Notes: generated from the letters alone by a model not told the origin. DNA of 64,000 nucleotides from Streptomyces sp. NBC_01429 (GCF_036231945.1 NZ_CP109599.1:7839501-7903500); one strand, 5' to 3'. Positions 43,362 through 53,254 are shown, numbered from the stretch's first letter. Numbers and translations are program-made.

Positions 43362-43958
43362 ATGACCACGGGAAGCCCTGCCGCGACGCCGCCGGCGAGG
43401 AGCAAACGCTCCGACAGCCTGCGCAACCAGCAGGCTGTGATCACCGCTGCCGCCGAGGTGTTCCTCACCTCGGGTGTCGATGCGCCGATCCGCCGGATCG
43501 CCGCCGAGGCGGGCGTCGGTATGGGCACCATCTACCGCCACTTCCCGACCCGGGCGGACCTCGTCACGGCCGTCTACAACCAACAGATCGAAGAACTCGC
43601 CGCCGCCGGTCCCGCCCTGCTGGGCCGTACAGAAACACCGTTCGACGCGCTGAGTCAGTGGATCGACCTCTTCGTCGACTTCCTTGTCACCAAGCACGGC
43701 CTCGCCGATGCCCTTCAGTCGGACAGCGAACGCTTCGCCGCCCTGCACGCCCACTTCCTCGACCGGCTGTCACCCGTCGCCACCCAGCTGATCGACGCGG
43801 CGGTCGACGCCGGCGACATCCGGCCCGGGACGCGGCCCTACGAACTCATGCGCGGCATCGGCAACCTCTGCATCGGACGGGGCAGCGACCCCCGCTACGA
43901 CCCCCGCCGCCTGATCGCACTGCTTCTTCAGGGACTCCGCCGACCCGCCTCGTCCTGA
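43362..43958 (+). CDS. TetR-family regulator
   Basis: 198 residues, ATG 43362. DNA-binding part SLRNQQAVITAAAEVFLTSGVDAPIRRIAAEAGVGMGTIYRHFPTRADLV; C-terminal domain of the SbtR-like type (ALSQWIDLFVDFLVTKHGLADAL). Likely represses itself and the divergent hydrolase gene. Confidence 0.9.
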   Translation: MTTGSPAATPPARSKRSDSLRNQQAVITAAAEVFLTSGVDAPIRRIAAEAGVGMGTIYRHFPTRADLVTAVYNQQIEELAAAGPALLGRTETPFDALSQWIDLFVDFLVTKHGLADALQSDSERFAALHAHFLDRLSPVATQLIDAAVDAGDIRPGTRPYELMRGIGNLCIGRGSDPRYDPRRLIALLLQGLRRPASS

Positions 43959-44156
43959 ACGACCAACGACTCCGGCCCCCGTGGACGAACTCGCCACACG
44001 AACTGTTCCGCACATCCGACCAGCAAGCGGCGCAGGCGCCTGTCACTGCCAGCTGGGCCACGAACGTCCGCGCCCCTGGCCCCAGCCTGCGCGTCCGGTC
44101 CCGGCGCCGCCGCGCTCATCGACTTGGGGCCTCAACCAGGTTCCGCTCCACAGCAC

Positions 44157-45374
44157 TTATGCGCGGCGCGCCTCTTGCTCGACGGCTCCTGCTGTGTCGG
44201 CTTCGATCTCCTCCGCCAGCTCGGGGCCAACTCGAACGGTGTGCGTGCACAGCTGATTCCTGGCCCGTTGATGTTCACCGTCAACTCGACCCAACTCCTC
44301 AACTACGGGTGAAGGGCGATCATCTCCGCGGCCGGCAGAAATGAACTTCCCCTGACCGCTCCACGGAAAGCGAGCCGGAACCGTTTCAAGTGGACGCGGC
44401 CACACGGGCCCTTCAGTCTTGAGGAGTCCGGCTTCGGCGGACGTGCTGCGGCTGTCGCGGGCGATCCGCGGCATCCGGGCGGAGCGGGCGAAGAGCCGCG
44501 GCGGCAGGCACATGGTGATCATTCCGGTGAGGATCAGCGCGCCGCCGGTCCAGGCCACCGGCGAGAGGTGCTCGTGGAGCAGGAGCACGCCGATCAGCGC
44601 GGCGGCCAGGGGTTCGGCGAGGCTGAGGGTTCCGGCCGTGGTCGCGCGCACCTGGGTGAGACCGGTGGTGAACAGCCAGTAGGCGAGGGCGGTGGTCGCC
44701 ACGCCCAGCCAGATGGTCAGGGCGAAGGTGGCGCCCTGCCGCACGGGAGCGGTGCTGCTGATCATCCAGGGCGCCAGAGGGACGGCGCCCGCGAGAAGGG
44801 AGAGCGCGGAGAGCCCGGGCAACTGGGCGGCGGAAGCGACGTCGGCCAGCTTCTTGGCGAAAACGGTGTACAGGCCGTAACAGACACCGGCGGCCACGGC
44901 CAGGAGCAGGCCCAGCGCGTCCACGCCCGCGCTTGTCGGCGTCAGCAGCAGGGCACAGCCGGTGACGGCCGCGGCCGTGCCGGCCATCCAGACGGCTGTC
45001 ATCCGCTCGCCGGTGACCCACCGGGCGCACAGGCCGATCGCCGCGGGGGCCACACCCAGGGCGACCACCGTGGCCAGGGCCGCCCCGGTCCGTACCACCG
45101 AGGACATGAGGGCCGCCTGGAAGACGCCCGTGGACACCGCGCAGACCAGCAGGGGGCGCACCACCGTGCCCGTGGTCAGGGCCCGCACGGTGTTCCGGCG
45201 GACGGTGAAGATCCCCAGGACCAGCCCGCCCACGAGCAGCCGCCAGCCACCCAGCGCCGTCGGCGTCATGGGGCTGGACGCCAGCACCTGAGCGGGACCG
45301 ACCGTGCCCCACAGCACAGCCGCGCCCAGCACCAGCCCCGCACCGGACAACGGGCCGTTCTTTCGTGTATCCAT
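44157..45374 (-). CDS. EamA-family (DMT) transporter with atypical C-terminal extension
   Basis: 405 residues from ATG 45374. Ten membrane helices in two EamA repeats fill residues 1 to about 295 (GAAVLWGTVGPAQVL; second repeat GVCYGLYTVFAKKLAD; TLSLAEPLAAALIGVLLLHE). The family normally ends near residue 300; here the frame continues for about 100 hydrophilic, non-conserved residues to a TAA. That suggests a lost stop or a frameshift near 44450. Exports metabolites or amino-acid-like compounds. Divergent from an Lrp/AsnC regulator that probably activates it. Confidence 0.82.
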   Translation of the reverse strand: MDTRKNGPLSGAGLVLGAAVLWGTVGPAQVLASSPMTPTALGGWRLLVGGLVLGIFTVRRNTVRALTTGTVVRPLLVCAVSTGVFQAALMSSVVRTGAALATVVALGVAPAAIGLCARWVTGERMTAVWMAGTAAAVTGCALLLTPTSAGVDALGLLLAVAAGVCYGLYTVFAKKLADVASAAQLPGLSALSLLAGAVPLAPWMISSTAPVRQGATFALTIWLGVATTALAYWLFTTGLTQVRATTAGTLSLAEPLAAALIGVLLLHEHLSPVAWTGGALILTGMITMCLPPRLFARSARMPRIARDSRSTSAEAGLLKTEGPVWPRPLETVPARFPWSGQGKFISAGRGDDRPSPVVEELGRVDGEHQRARNQLCTHTVRVGPELAEEIEADTAGAVEQEARRA

Positions 45375-45447
45375 GGGCACCGACACTAGGCAAACATCCA
45401 AGCGGCAAACCCTGTACCCGCATGTCGTGCGCCGTAGGGTCGACTTC

Positions 45448-45942
45448 ATGGAACTTGATGCGCTGGACCGGGCCCTTCTGCGGGAGCTGCAGAACGATGC
45501 ACGGCAGACCAACCGCGACCTCGCGGCCAAGACCGGGGTCTCCCCGTCCACCTCGCTCGAACGGGTACGGCTGCTGCGCGAGCGCGGCGTGATCACCGGC
45601 TACCACGCCGACCTGGACCTCGACGCGGCCGGCCGCCCCGTCCAGGCGCTCATCTCGGTGCGCATCCGGCCTCCGGCCCGCCCCGTCATCGAGGGGTTCC
45701 GGGAGTGGGCGGCACGGCTGCCCGAGGTGATCGGCCTGTTCGTCACCTCAGGCCCTCACGACTTCCTCATCCACATCGCCGTCCCGGACGTCGACAGTGT
45801 GTACGCCTTCGTCATCGACCGCCTGACCGAACGCCGCGAAGTCGCCGACGTGCAGACCACCATGGCCTACGAGCACGTCCAGTCCCGCTGTATCGAACCG
45901 GCCGGCCCCGGTCAGCCCCGCCCCTCACGCAGAGCGCGCTGA
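45448..45942 (+). CDS. Lrp/AsnC-family regulator
   Basis: 164 residues. Helix-turn-helix LDALDRALLRELQNDARQTNRDLAAKTGVSPSTSLERVRLLRERGVITGYHADLD, then the RAM domain (PVQALISVRIRPPAR; VIGLFVTSGPHDFLIHIAV). Binds an amino acid as effector. Divergent, 73 bases from the EamA exporter, a typical feed-forward pair for amino-acid export. The 205 bases after it hold no gene. Confidence 0.92.
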   Translation: MELDALDRALLRELQNDARQTNRDLAAKTGVSPSTSLERVRLLRERGVITGYHADLDLDAAGRPVQALISVRIRPPARPVIEGFREWAARLPEVIGLFVTSGPHDFLIHIAVPDVDSVYAFVIDRLTERREVADVQTTMAYEHVQSRCIEPAGPGQPRPSRRAR

Positions 45943-46147
45943 CTTGGCCGGCTCCGCGACGGGTACCCGTGCCTTGATCCGCACCCGCCGTGGCCCGAGA
46001 CGGAAACGGGTTCCGACGCTGCGGCCGGATGATCATGCCTGGTGAGTACCGTCGCGCTTCGCGCTCGCGGAAAGGCCGCGCCGGATACGGTGGTCCGGAG
46101 GCCGGTAAGTGGTGCCGGCCCGGTCGGCGCCGCCCGCGATCACCTCA

Positions 46148-47671
46148 TCACCCCACCCCGTCTCCCGGCCCGTCGGAGCCAGGACCGGCCTTCGGCGACA
46201 GGCCGTGGTCACGGACGTAGACGGTGACTCGCGCCCCGTTGACATGGGTTGTTCCGTACTCGCGGAAGTGGCTCCGCAGGGTGCTTGTTTTCGCTTTCTC
46301 CTGCGGGTTGGTCGGCGAGTGGGCGCCCGCCGGGTCGCGGACCGCGACGATCCGGTCGAATTCCAGCATGCGTGCCGCTATGTCCTGGGCGGGAAGCTCG
46401 ATACCCGCGAGTGTGTTCGAGGAAGCAGGATCCTGTGCCAGGGCCAGATCCGTCAGGAACCGGGTGTCCTCGGGGTTGGCCTCCGTCCAAATCCGGTGTC
46501 GGCCGGAGAGATAGAGCAGCCCGTCGCCGGGACGGCCTTCCTCGCGTACGGTGGCGCCGATGGCGATGACGTCAGTGCTCCGGCTCTGGGGCGTCCTCAG
46601 CGAAAGGCTCGGCGGGACGAGCGCGGCCAGTACGACAACGGCCGCGACCCATGAATTCCGGGAAGACGGCTGCCACCGGTGGATGTAATCCATCCAGGCG
46701 CCCAGCAGCAACGCGAATCCGATACTGCTGTAGAGCACATACCGGTCGACGAAAAGCGGCTTGACCGGTGAGACGATCAGCAGCAGAAGGCCCGGAAGCA
46801 GAAGAGTCGGCAGAGCCAGCGCCGAGAGCCGCACGGGCCCCCTCACCCCCAGGGGCGCCCGGGCACACGCCACGCCCACGACCGCCACAGCCAGGAGACC
46901 AGGAAGGCTCACCGGTCCGCCGATCCAGGCCACCTGCCCCGACTGCCCCGCACTGTAGATCGCCAGCGGCAACAGCCCGGCCACAACGCCCGCGGCAGCC
47001 ACACTCCACGCCCTCAGCACCGGTCGTGGCACACGGGAGACGGCCAGTGTGACGCCGTGTGCGACCAGGGCGAGGACCGCGAACTCATGGAGCAGACAGG
47101 CCAGCAGCATGGTGCAGCCATAGACCGCCCACCGCCACCGGGCGCGATGCGGGACGCTGACCACGAGCGCGTAGGTGGCCCAGGTGACCAGGGCACAGAC
47201 CATGGCGTACGAGCGGCCTTCCTGCGCGTATTTCTGTACCTGGGGAAGAAGCGGCAACACCAACCCGGCCAGCAGCCCGGCACGGGGTCCCGCCAGGCGT
47301 AGCCCCAGAAGCCCGACTCCGGCCGCCGCCACGGACATTGCCAGCACAGACGGCAGCCGCAACGTCAGCAGCCCTCCGCCGAAGAGGCCGAAGATCTCAT
47401 GCATCACGGAGTAGTGGAGGGCATGGACCAGATCAACATGCTGGGCGGTGCGCCATATCTGCGAATGATCGCGGTGCGCGAGCTGATAGGTGACGGACTC
47501 GTCCCCCCACATACTGTTCTTCCTGCGGATACCCCACAGCCCCAGAGCGATGGTCAGCACCATGGGCGCGATGACGACAACGGCTCTGGCCGGGCCCGGT
47601 GCTTGTCGACGGGCGGGTACGGGAGGGGAAGCCGTCCTGGCCACGGCGGGGCCACGTTCATCAATGGACAT
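46148..47671 (-). CDS. GT39/ArnT-like membrane glycosyltransferase
   Basis: 507 residues. A first helix is followed by the luminal loop WGDESVTYQLAHRDHSQI with the acidic WGDE motif typical of GT-C enzymes (PMT_2/GT39/GT83). About nine to eleven membrane helices extend to residue 365, then a soluble C-terminal domain of 140 residues outside. Uses a polyprenyl-phosphate sugar to modify a surface polymer or protein; acceptor unknown. Divergent from a two-component system. Confidence 0.78.
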   Translation of the reverse strand: MSIDERGPAVARTASPPVPARRQAPGPARAVVVIAPMVLTIALGLWGIRRKNSMWGDESVTYQLAHRDHSQIWRTAQHVDLVHALHYSVMHEIFGLFGGGLLTLRLPSVLAMSVAAAGVGLLGLRLAGPRAGLLAGLVLPLLPQVQKYAQEGRSYAMVCALVTWATYALVVSVPHRARWRWAVYGCTMLLACLLHEFAVLALVAHGVTLAVSRVPRPVLRAWSVAAAGVVAGLLPLAIYSAGQSGQVAWIGGPVSLPGLLAVAVVGVACARAPLGVRGPVRLSALALPTLLLPGLLLLIVSPVKPLFVDRYVLYSSIGFALLLGAWMDYIHRWQPSSRNSWVAAVVVLAALVPPSLSLRTPQSRSTDVIAIGATVREEGRPGDGLLYLSGRHRIWTEANPEDTRFLTDLALAQDPASSNTLAGIELPAQDIAARMLEFDRIVAVRDPAGAHSPTNPQEKAKTSTLRSHFREYGTTHVNGARVTVYVRDHGLSPKAGPGSDGPGDGVG

Positions 47672-47799
47672 GGGCGACAGGGCCTTTCAGCAGTGGCGAA
47701 GACACCGCGCCAGCGTGCCCGGACCCCGTTGACCGGATGCTGATCCAACCTGACCGGCCGATCAGGAAGGCGCGCCGACGCTGTGCGAAGCTGCACCAC

Positions 47800-48480
47800 A
47801 TGCGCATCCTGGTGGTCGAAGACGAGGTGGACCTTGCCCACACCCTGCGCACCGGTCTGACCGCCGAGGGCTACAGTGTCGACCTCGCCCATGACGGCCG
47901 ACAGGGACTGTGGATGGCCCGGACCGGCGAATACGCCCTTGTCGTACTGGACTTGATGCTGCCCGGACTCAACGGCTACAAGGTCTGCGCCCAACTGCGC
48001 AGGGAGGGCAACGCGACCCCCATCCTGGTACTCACCGCCAAGGACGGGGACTGGGATCAGGCTGAGGCCCTGGACACCGGGGCCGACGACTACCTGGCCA
48101 AACCCTTCTCCTACGTGGTGCTCGTCGCACGGCTGCGGGCCCTGGTCAGACGGGCCGCCACGGTCGCCCCGCCCGTCCTTGCCGTGGGCGACCTCTCGTT
48201 GGATGTCGCCGGCCGGATCTGCCGCCGGGCCGGGGCCCGGGTGGAACTCACACCCCGGGAGTTCGCCGTCCTGGAGCTGCTGGCCCGCCGGGCGGGCCAG
48301 GCGGTCTCCAAAACGGATCTGCTGTATCACGCGTGGCCCGACGAAGCCTGGGACCCCAACCTGGTGGAGGCGCGCGTCAGCGCCCTCCGCAAGAAGGTGG
48401 ACGCCGCGTTCCGCCGGCAGTCCCTGCAGACCGTACGGGGTACCGGCTACCGGCTGGTGGACGACCGTGAACGCGACTGA
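47800..48480 (+). CDS. OmpR-family response regulator
   Basis: 226 residues. Receiver domain with acidic pocket E7/D8, phospho-acceptor D51 (VVLDLMLPGLNGY), T79 and K101 (KPF). The C-terminal winged helix begins at about residue 130 (ELTPREFAVLELLARRAGQAVSKTDLLYHAW; LVEARVSALRKKVD; TVRGTGYRL). The gene for its kinase starts inside its last codons. Confidence 0.95.
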   Translation: MRILVVEDEVDLAHTLRTGLTAEGYSVDLAHDGRQGLWMARTGEYALVVLDLMLPGLNGYKVCAQLRREGNATPILVLTAKDGDWDQAEALDTGADDYLAKPFSYVVLVARLRALVRRAATVAPPVLAVGDLSLDVAGRICRRAGARVELTPREFAVLELLARRAGQAVSKTDLLYHAWPDEAWDPNLVEARVSALRKKVDAAFRRQSLQTVRGTGYRLVDDRERD

Positions 48481-49978
48481 GCCGCGACGCCGCTGGTGGC
48501 CGCGTTCGGTACGAGCCCGCACGGCCCTGGCCGCCGCCTCGGCCGCCGCCGTCATCCTGGTCGGCATGGGCTGGTGGGTACACCGCGACGTCTACCGCGA
48601 GAGCACGCGGATCGCCGAAGGGCAGGCGGAGGAACAGCTCTTGGCTCTCGTCGATCAGCTGGAGGAGGGTGTGGTTCCCGTTCGCCGGAGCACTGTGCCG
48701 TACGAGGTCGTCGCGACCGACCGCCGCGCCGCTGTCGCCTACGGCGGAGGCATGGAGGAGTTCGATCCCGGCACCCGCCATGTGCTGCCCGCCCCACCGA
48801 AGGCCGAGTTGCCCGCCCCACCGGATGACGAGGAAGGCTGGGGCTATACGACCCGTCCCATGCGCATACCCGCGCGCCACGACTCCGAGCCCTGGGACCG
48901 GTTCGGCAAGGACGGTGGGACCTACCTGGTCATGTACCACGATGTCAGGGCCGATGAACTGAGCAGCGACCAGGTCGCCGCCCTGGGTGTCGCCGCCGAT
49001 GCCCAGCTGCGGGTCCATGTGGTGGTGCACCCGCACGCGGGCGAAGACATCGCCGAGACAATCACCGGGACCACCGACCGCCTGCTGCTGCGGGCCGGGC
49101 TTGTCAGCCTCGTACTGATCGCCGCCGCCGCCTACTTCGCCGTCCGGATCGCGCTGCGGCCGGTCGAAGCCATCCGGGTCCTCACCGCCTCGGTCACCGC
49201 GAGCGACCCCCGCGAACGTGTCACCGTCCCCGCCGCGGGACACGAGATCACCGCCCTGGCCACCACCATCAACACCACCCTCCAACGCCTCGACGACGCC
49301 GCCGCCCGGCAACGCCGCTTCGTCGCGGACGCCGCCCACGAACTGCGCAGCCCGCTCACCACACTGCTGGCCAGTCTGGAAGTCGCGCTCGCCTACCCGG
49401 ACCGCACCGACTGGCCCGCCGCGGCCACCACCGCCGCACGGCAGACCCGCCGCCTTCAGGCCCTCGCCGAAGACCTGCTGTTCCTCGCCCGCCTCGACAC
49501 CCGCACCCCCATGGCCAGCCCCGACACCGTCGACCTGACAGCCCTCACCTCCCGGCTGATCGAGCAATACCCCCTCACCGAACGACCGTTGACCCTCACC
49601 TGCGACAGCACCGCCCCCGCACACGCACACGGAAACCCCGACGAACACGAACGGCTGCTGCGCAACCTCATCGACAACGCCGCCCGCCACGCCGCACACC
49701 GCATCCAGATCACCATACGGAACGAGGACGGCTGGGTCGTCCTCACGGTGCACGACGACGGACCGGGCGTGCCCACCGAGGACGCCGAGCGCATCTTCGA
49801 ACGCTTCGTCCGGCTCGACGACGCCCGCTCCCGCGACCAGGGCGGCACCGGCCTGGGCCTCGCCATCGCCCGCGACCTGGCCCACCGTCACCGGGGCACC
49901 CTCACCCTCACGCCCCGGACCCTCGGAGCATGCTTCCTGCTACGGATTCCCCAGGCCCCCGCCTCAGCCGAGAAATGA
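48467..49978 (+). CDS. Membrane sensor histidine kinase
   Basis: 503 residues from GTG 48467, overlapping the response-regulator stop by 14 bases. Membrane helices at about 18-38 and 208-229 flank a 170-residue extracytoplasmic sensor. HAMP region about 230-280; H291 in the H-box FVADAAHELRSPLTTL; N-box LLRNLIDNAARHA; G1 DDGPGVP; F-box IFERFVRL; G2 GGTGLGLAIA. Phosphorylates the adjacent regulator; the signal is unknown, and the divergent glycosyltransferase is a possible target. Confidence 0.95.
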   Translation: MNATEPRRRWWPRSVRARTALAAASAAAVILVGMGWWVHRDVYRESTRIAEGQAEEQLLALVDQLEEGVVPVRRSTVPYEVVATDRRAAVAYGGGMEEFDPGTRHVLPAPPKAELPAPPDDEEGWGYTTRPMRIPARHDSEPWDRFGKDGGTYLVMYHDVRADELSSDQVAALGVAADAQLRVHVVVHPHAGEDIAETITGTTDRLLLRAGLVSLVLIAAAAYFAVRIALRPVEAIRVLTASVTASDPRERVTVPAAGHEITALATTINTTLQRLDDAAARQRRFVADAAHELRSPLTTLLASLEVALAYPDRTDWPAAATTAARQTRRLQALAEDLLFLARLDTRTPMASPDTVDLTALTSRLIEQYPLTERPLTLTCDSTAPAHAHGNPDEHERLLRNLIDNAARHAAHRIQITIRNEDGWVVLTVHDDGPGVPTEDAERIFERFVRLDDARSRDQGGTGLGLAIARDLAHRHRGTLTLTPRTLGACFLLRIPQAPASAEK

Positions 49979-50283
49979 CGCGCTTCTGCGCGTGAGGCGC
50001 GTGGTACGACGCGCGCGCCCGGCGGGCCTTTTCGGCCAGGGCGCCGGCGGCACGCGGTTCCGCACGTCGCGACAGCCGGAACCACCAGCGTCGGGGACGG
50101 TGGGATGAGCGGACCCCGATTACGGGTCGGCTGGCTCGGCCACGCTCAGAGGTGCTTGAGTACCTGGATAACGGGGGGCTGTCTCCATGCGTTCCACGTA
50201 CGGGAGGCTTGTGCTGTCGGCATCCGCCGTGCCGATGGGATCTGCTGGAGGTGTTCCACAGCCAAGGAGTTCAGGAGAGAACA
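49979..50283. other. 305-base stretch without recognisable gene
   Basis: GC-rich sequence after the kinase gene. Only a short Cys-rich frame is open and it matches no family I know. Confidence 0.5.
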
Positions 50284-50349
50284 ATGACCACGTTGGTGGT
50301 AGGTGCATGCGGCAGTGTCGGCCGCGGGGTCCTCGGTCGGCTGGCTGTT
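50284..50349 (+). pseudogene. N-terminal scrap of an NAD(P)-binding (NmrA-like) protein
   Basis: After an AGGAGAG site, the first codons read MTTLVVGACGSVGRGVLGRLA, the opening beta-strand and dinucleotide loop of NmrA/atypical SDR proteins. Homology ends after about 22 residues. The following 500 bases (to 50848) contain no gene I can support. Confidence 0.45.
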
Positions 50350-50848
50350 TGCCGCGGGCGGGCCGGTGAGGGGTGGTCGTCGGCAACTGCCATGGTGATC
50401 AGCGGAGCCAGCTCGGCCGTCGGCTCCGGCCCGGGGACCTGCCCGGCCTCGTACTCGGCGCGCAGCGGCTGGTCTCGGGTGGCGTTGTCGCAGTCGGCCG
50501 GGGCGGAGACTGATTCTCACGCGATGTTGTCGCTCAGTCGGGTTCGCCCCAGCCCTGCGCTCGTGGGGGCTCCTTCTACTGGCCGTCGAGTTCAGCGAAC
50601 GCTTCCGCGAGCCCCTTCGCGTCCGACTTGTTCGTCGTGTGGGCGCCGGTCCCGGTCCCCCGGCGCAAGACCCGGCAGGTCCACCTCCAGCACCGTGCCC
50701 AGGCAGGCGATCCGATAACGCTGCTGCGGCAACGGGGTTATTGACGGAACTTGTGAGCCGTCGCCGCATTTCAGAGGCACTCCCGCGCTGTTCTGCCGGC
50801 GGAGAACACCGGCCCGACCGGGCTCGACAATGACTACGGTCCAGTCTC

Positions 50849-51574
50849 ATGACGACGATTACCACGCGCACGGTCGAGTACCCGGCCGACGGCCTGACGA
50901 TGATCGGGCACCTCGCGCTCCCGGCCGGCGTCGACCGTCGGCCCGCGGTGCTGCTCGGACCAGAGGGCCCGGGGCTCAGCGACGTCGAGCGCCGCCGGGC
51001 CGATGCGCTCGCCGAACTGGGATACGTAGCGCTGGCCTTCGACATGCACGGCGGGCGCTATTTGGGCGACCCGGACGAGATGCTGGCCCGTTGCCTGCCG
51101 CTGCTCGCCGACCCCGACCGGATGCGGGGCATCGGCCATGCGGCGCTCGACGTATTGCGCGCCGAGCCGAGGATCGACCCCGACCGGATCGCCGCCGTCG
51201 GTTACGGCACCGGCGGTGCCATCGGGCTGGAACTCGGGCGCGACGGCGTCAACCTACGCGCGATCGGCACAGTCAACGCACTGACCACGGGCCGACCGGG
51301 CGAGACGGCGCGCATCCGCTGCCCTGTGTGGGCCGGGGTCGGGTCGGAAGACCCGATCATGCCGCCCGCGCAACGGGACGCGTTCACCGCCGAGATGCAG
51401 GCCGCGGGCGTCGACTGGCGCCTCGTGGTCTACGGCGGCGCCTTGCACGCCTTCCACCACCCGCCGGTCGACCACCCCACGGTCCCCGGCGTCGGCTACC
51501 ACTCACGGCACGCGCGGCGCGCCTGGCACGACGTCGTCGACCTGCTCACCGAGTGCCTGCCCGTAACGGAGTGA
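50849..51574 (+). CDS. Dienelactone hydrolase family protein lacking the usual nucleophile
   Basis: 241 residues. The DLH fold is clear: LGPEGPGLSDVERRRADALAELGYVALAFDMHGG, the acid in GVGSEDPIMPP and His in VVYGGALHAFHHP. The nucleophile elbow, normally GYCFGG (Cys) or GYSxGG, reads GYGTGG (118-123), so Gly120 replaces the catalytic Cys. The usual H-EG of the oxyanion region reads PEG. It is therefore either inactive, uses T121, or has another role. No frameshift is visible. Stands alone between decayed regions. Confidence 0.75.
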   Translation: MTTITTRTVEYPADGLTMIGHLALPAGVDRRPAVLLGPEGPGLSDVERRRADALAELGYVALAFDMHGGRYLGDPDEMLARCLPLLADPDRMRGIGHAALDVLRAEPRIDPDRIAAVGYGTGGAIGLELGRDGVNLRAIGTVNALTTGRPGETARIRCPVWAGVGSEDPIMPPAQRDAFTAEMQAAGVDWRLVVYGGALHAFHHPPVDHPTVPGVGYHSRHARRAWHDVVDLLTECLPVTE

Positions 51575-51889
51575 TCTGGTCGGCAACCCCGATTCCGGGC
51601 CGCGAACCAGGCCGGTAGACCGCCACCGGCTTCGGTTTGTGGGACATCGCCGCAGCGCGGAGAAACGGTGACGAGGTGCTCTGCGAGGGCGTTCCCGCTC
51701 GGCGGCGGGAACGGCTCCGGCCAGTGCCCTGGCTCGTTCTCTGCCAGCACGTTCCTGACCTGGTCAGAACTGGACCGCCGTCTCAGCTGGAGTTGCCGCT
51801 GACCATGCTCCGCCTCAGGTGCTGTTCCCTCTCACGGGTGGTTTGAGGCCGCATCGCTGGCAGAGGTATCTTCTGGCGACTTCGCTTGG
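51575..51889. other. 315-base stretch, possibly the degraded 5' part of the TnsA-like remnant
   Basis: No intact reading frame. Fragments such as HVPDLV near 51745 recall the TnsA core but in inconsistent frames; not enough for a call. Confidence 0.3.
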
Positions 51890-52168
51890 ATTGATTCCGT
51901 GTGATCGATCCGGTGCTGTTGGCGAACGCCAAGTGACCGGCGGGCTACCGGCACTCCGCGCAACCACCGGGAACGTGTCGCCTCGCACTTGGCGGCGGCC
52001 TTCACTGAGCCGGAGGCCCTGTTGGCCGGGGCCGAGCGGGTCGGTGATCGCCTGGCGGTGCTGCCGGTTCTCTATCGTTTGCTCTGGCGCCGGGTTCTGG
52101 AAGTCGACCTGACATCAGGCCCGTTGGGGCCGCGAAGCACGGTCCGCCAAGCGGTGACGGCCCGGTGA
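51890..52168 (+). pseudogene. TnsA-like transposase endonuclease subunit, C-terminal remnant
   Basis: DPVLLANAK, an in-frame stop, then AGYRHS fits the TnsA-like DPVLLANVRFLAGYR stretch. Another frame then gives HLAAAFTEPEALLAGAERVGDRLAVLPVLYRLLWRRVLEVDL and ends TVRQAVTAR with TGA at 52166-52168. In Streptomyces, TnsA-like heteromeric transposase subunits end in such a helical region and are followed, overlapping, by a Mu/TniA-type transposase, exactly as seen here. Frameshifts and the stop make it inactive. Confidence 0.55.
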
Positions 52169-52640
52169 GGCACCCGTTGGTGGTCAGGCCCGGTGACCGG
52201 GTGCGGTTCGACAACAAGGTGCACACCGTGATCGGACTCTCCGGCGTCCTGGTGAGGCTGGCCGACGAACACGGGCACTCCAGCGCGATGCGTCTGCCGA
52301 CGCTGATGACCGCCCCGGGCTTCGAGGTGGTCGGCTCAGGCGGGGCCCGCCGGCCTGCTCCCGGCCTGCTGGACGGACTGCCGCCAGGCGAAGCCGACCG
52401 GGCTCTGTGGTGGCACCGGCACATGAGCGAAATCCTCAACGCCTGCCGCCGGACGCCGCGCCGGGGGCGACTCCGCAGCCGGAGTACGACCCGGAATCCG
52501 GCCGAGCGCGAGGCGGCCAAGGCCGCCGAACTCAGCGCAGAGACCGGCAGGTTCGTCAGCCCTCACACCATCCGCTGGCGTCGGCGCCACTACCGAAAAC
52601 GCGGTGTGGTGGGCATGGTCGACGGCCGTCACCGCGATCT
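52165..52640 (+). pseudogene. Mu/TniA-type transposase N-terminal remnant
   Basis: Starts at GTG 52165 overlapping the TnsA-like stop. LVVRPGDRVRFDNKVHTVIGLSG and WWHRHMSEILN are typical of the N-terminal region of Streptomyces heteromeric transposases. After two compensating frameshifts (PQPEYDPES in another frame) comes FVSPHTIRWRRRHYRKRGVVGMVDGR, the helix-turn-helix end. The DDE catalytic core is missing. Remnant of a Tn7/Tn5053-like element. Confidence 0.65.
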
Positions 52641-53254
52641 CCCGGACACGCCCGGCGTCCGGCCCCCACCGGCCCATGGCACCTCGACCGCGGCTGGGTG
52701 ATCCAGACGGGCCTGCCGACTCTGTCTGGCCTCCAAAAACGTTACCGAACCAGCGCGGTGCCGGGTTCGCATCACCACCAAACCCTGCCCGCGACGCCGC
52801 CGTTGGACCGACACGCATGGCGATCAGCTCGATCTCCGCCGCCTCCCCGAGGTTCCACGAGCCCAGCACCAGCATTTTCGCGTCCGTCGCCACGGCTTGA
52901 CGCGTGTCTCTTTGGCGTTCGAGGAGGCCGGCAACGTGTGCTGGGGCTGGTGGAACAGCCGAAAACGCAGGGCCGCACGAGACCACCGCATGGCCGTCCT
53001 GAGTGGGCCGAACTGGAATGTCGTCAACCGTGATGATCTACGGATCGTCGTCAGCGCCCATCTCGACATCGTCGCCCTGACCAGTGTGCTCGCCTGCACG
53101 CCCCTCCCCGAGCGGCAAGATCGAATGAGACGGGACATCACGGCCTTCGTCTTGATCGGTACGCCTTGGCCGGAGCACATGATCAGACGAAGGCCGCCCC
53201 CAGCGTCCCGCGAATGCCCAGCTGGACTACCCAGTGCGATACGGCCGTTCGAAG
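52641..53254. other. 614-base stretch without recognisable gene
   Basis: Several overlapping open frames exist on both strands but none shows a family motif or consistent codon bias. Lies between the transposase remnant and ridA; probably eroded element DNA. Confidence 0.5.

Noticed and set aside
50576..50780. Minus-strand frames with RYRIACLGTVLEVDLPG and TNKSDAKGLAEAFAELDG
   Set aside because: They need a frameshift to join, have no clear start and match no family I can name.
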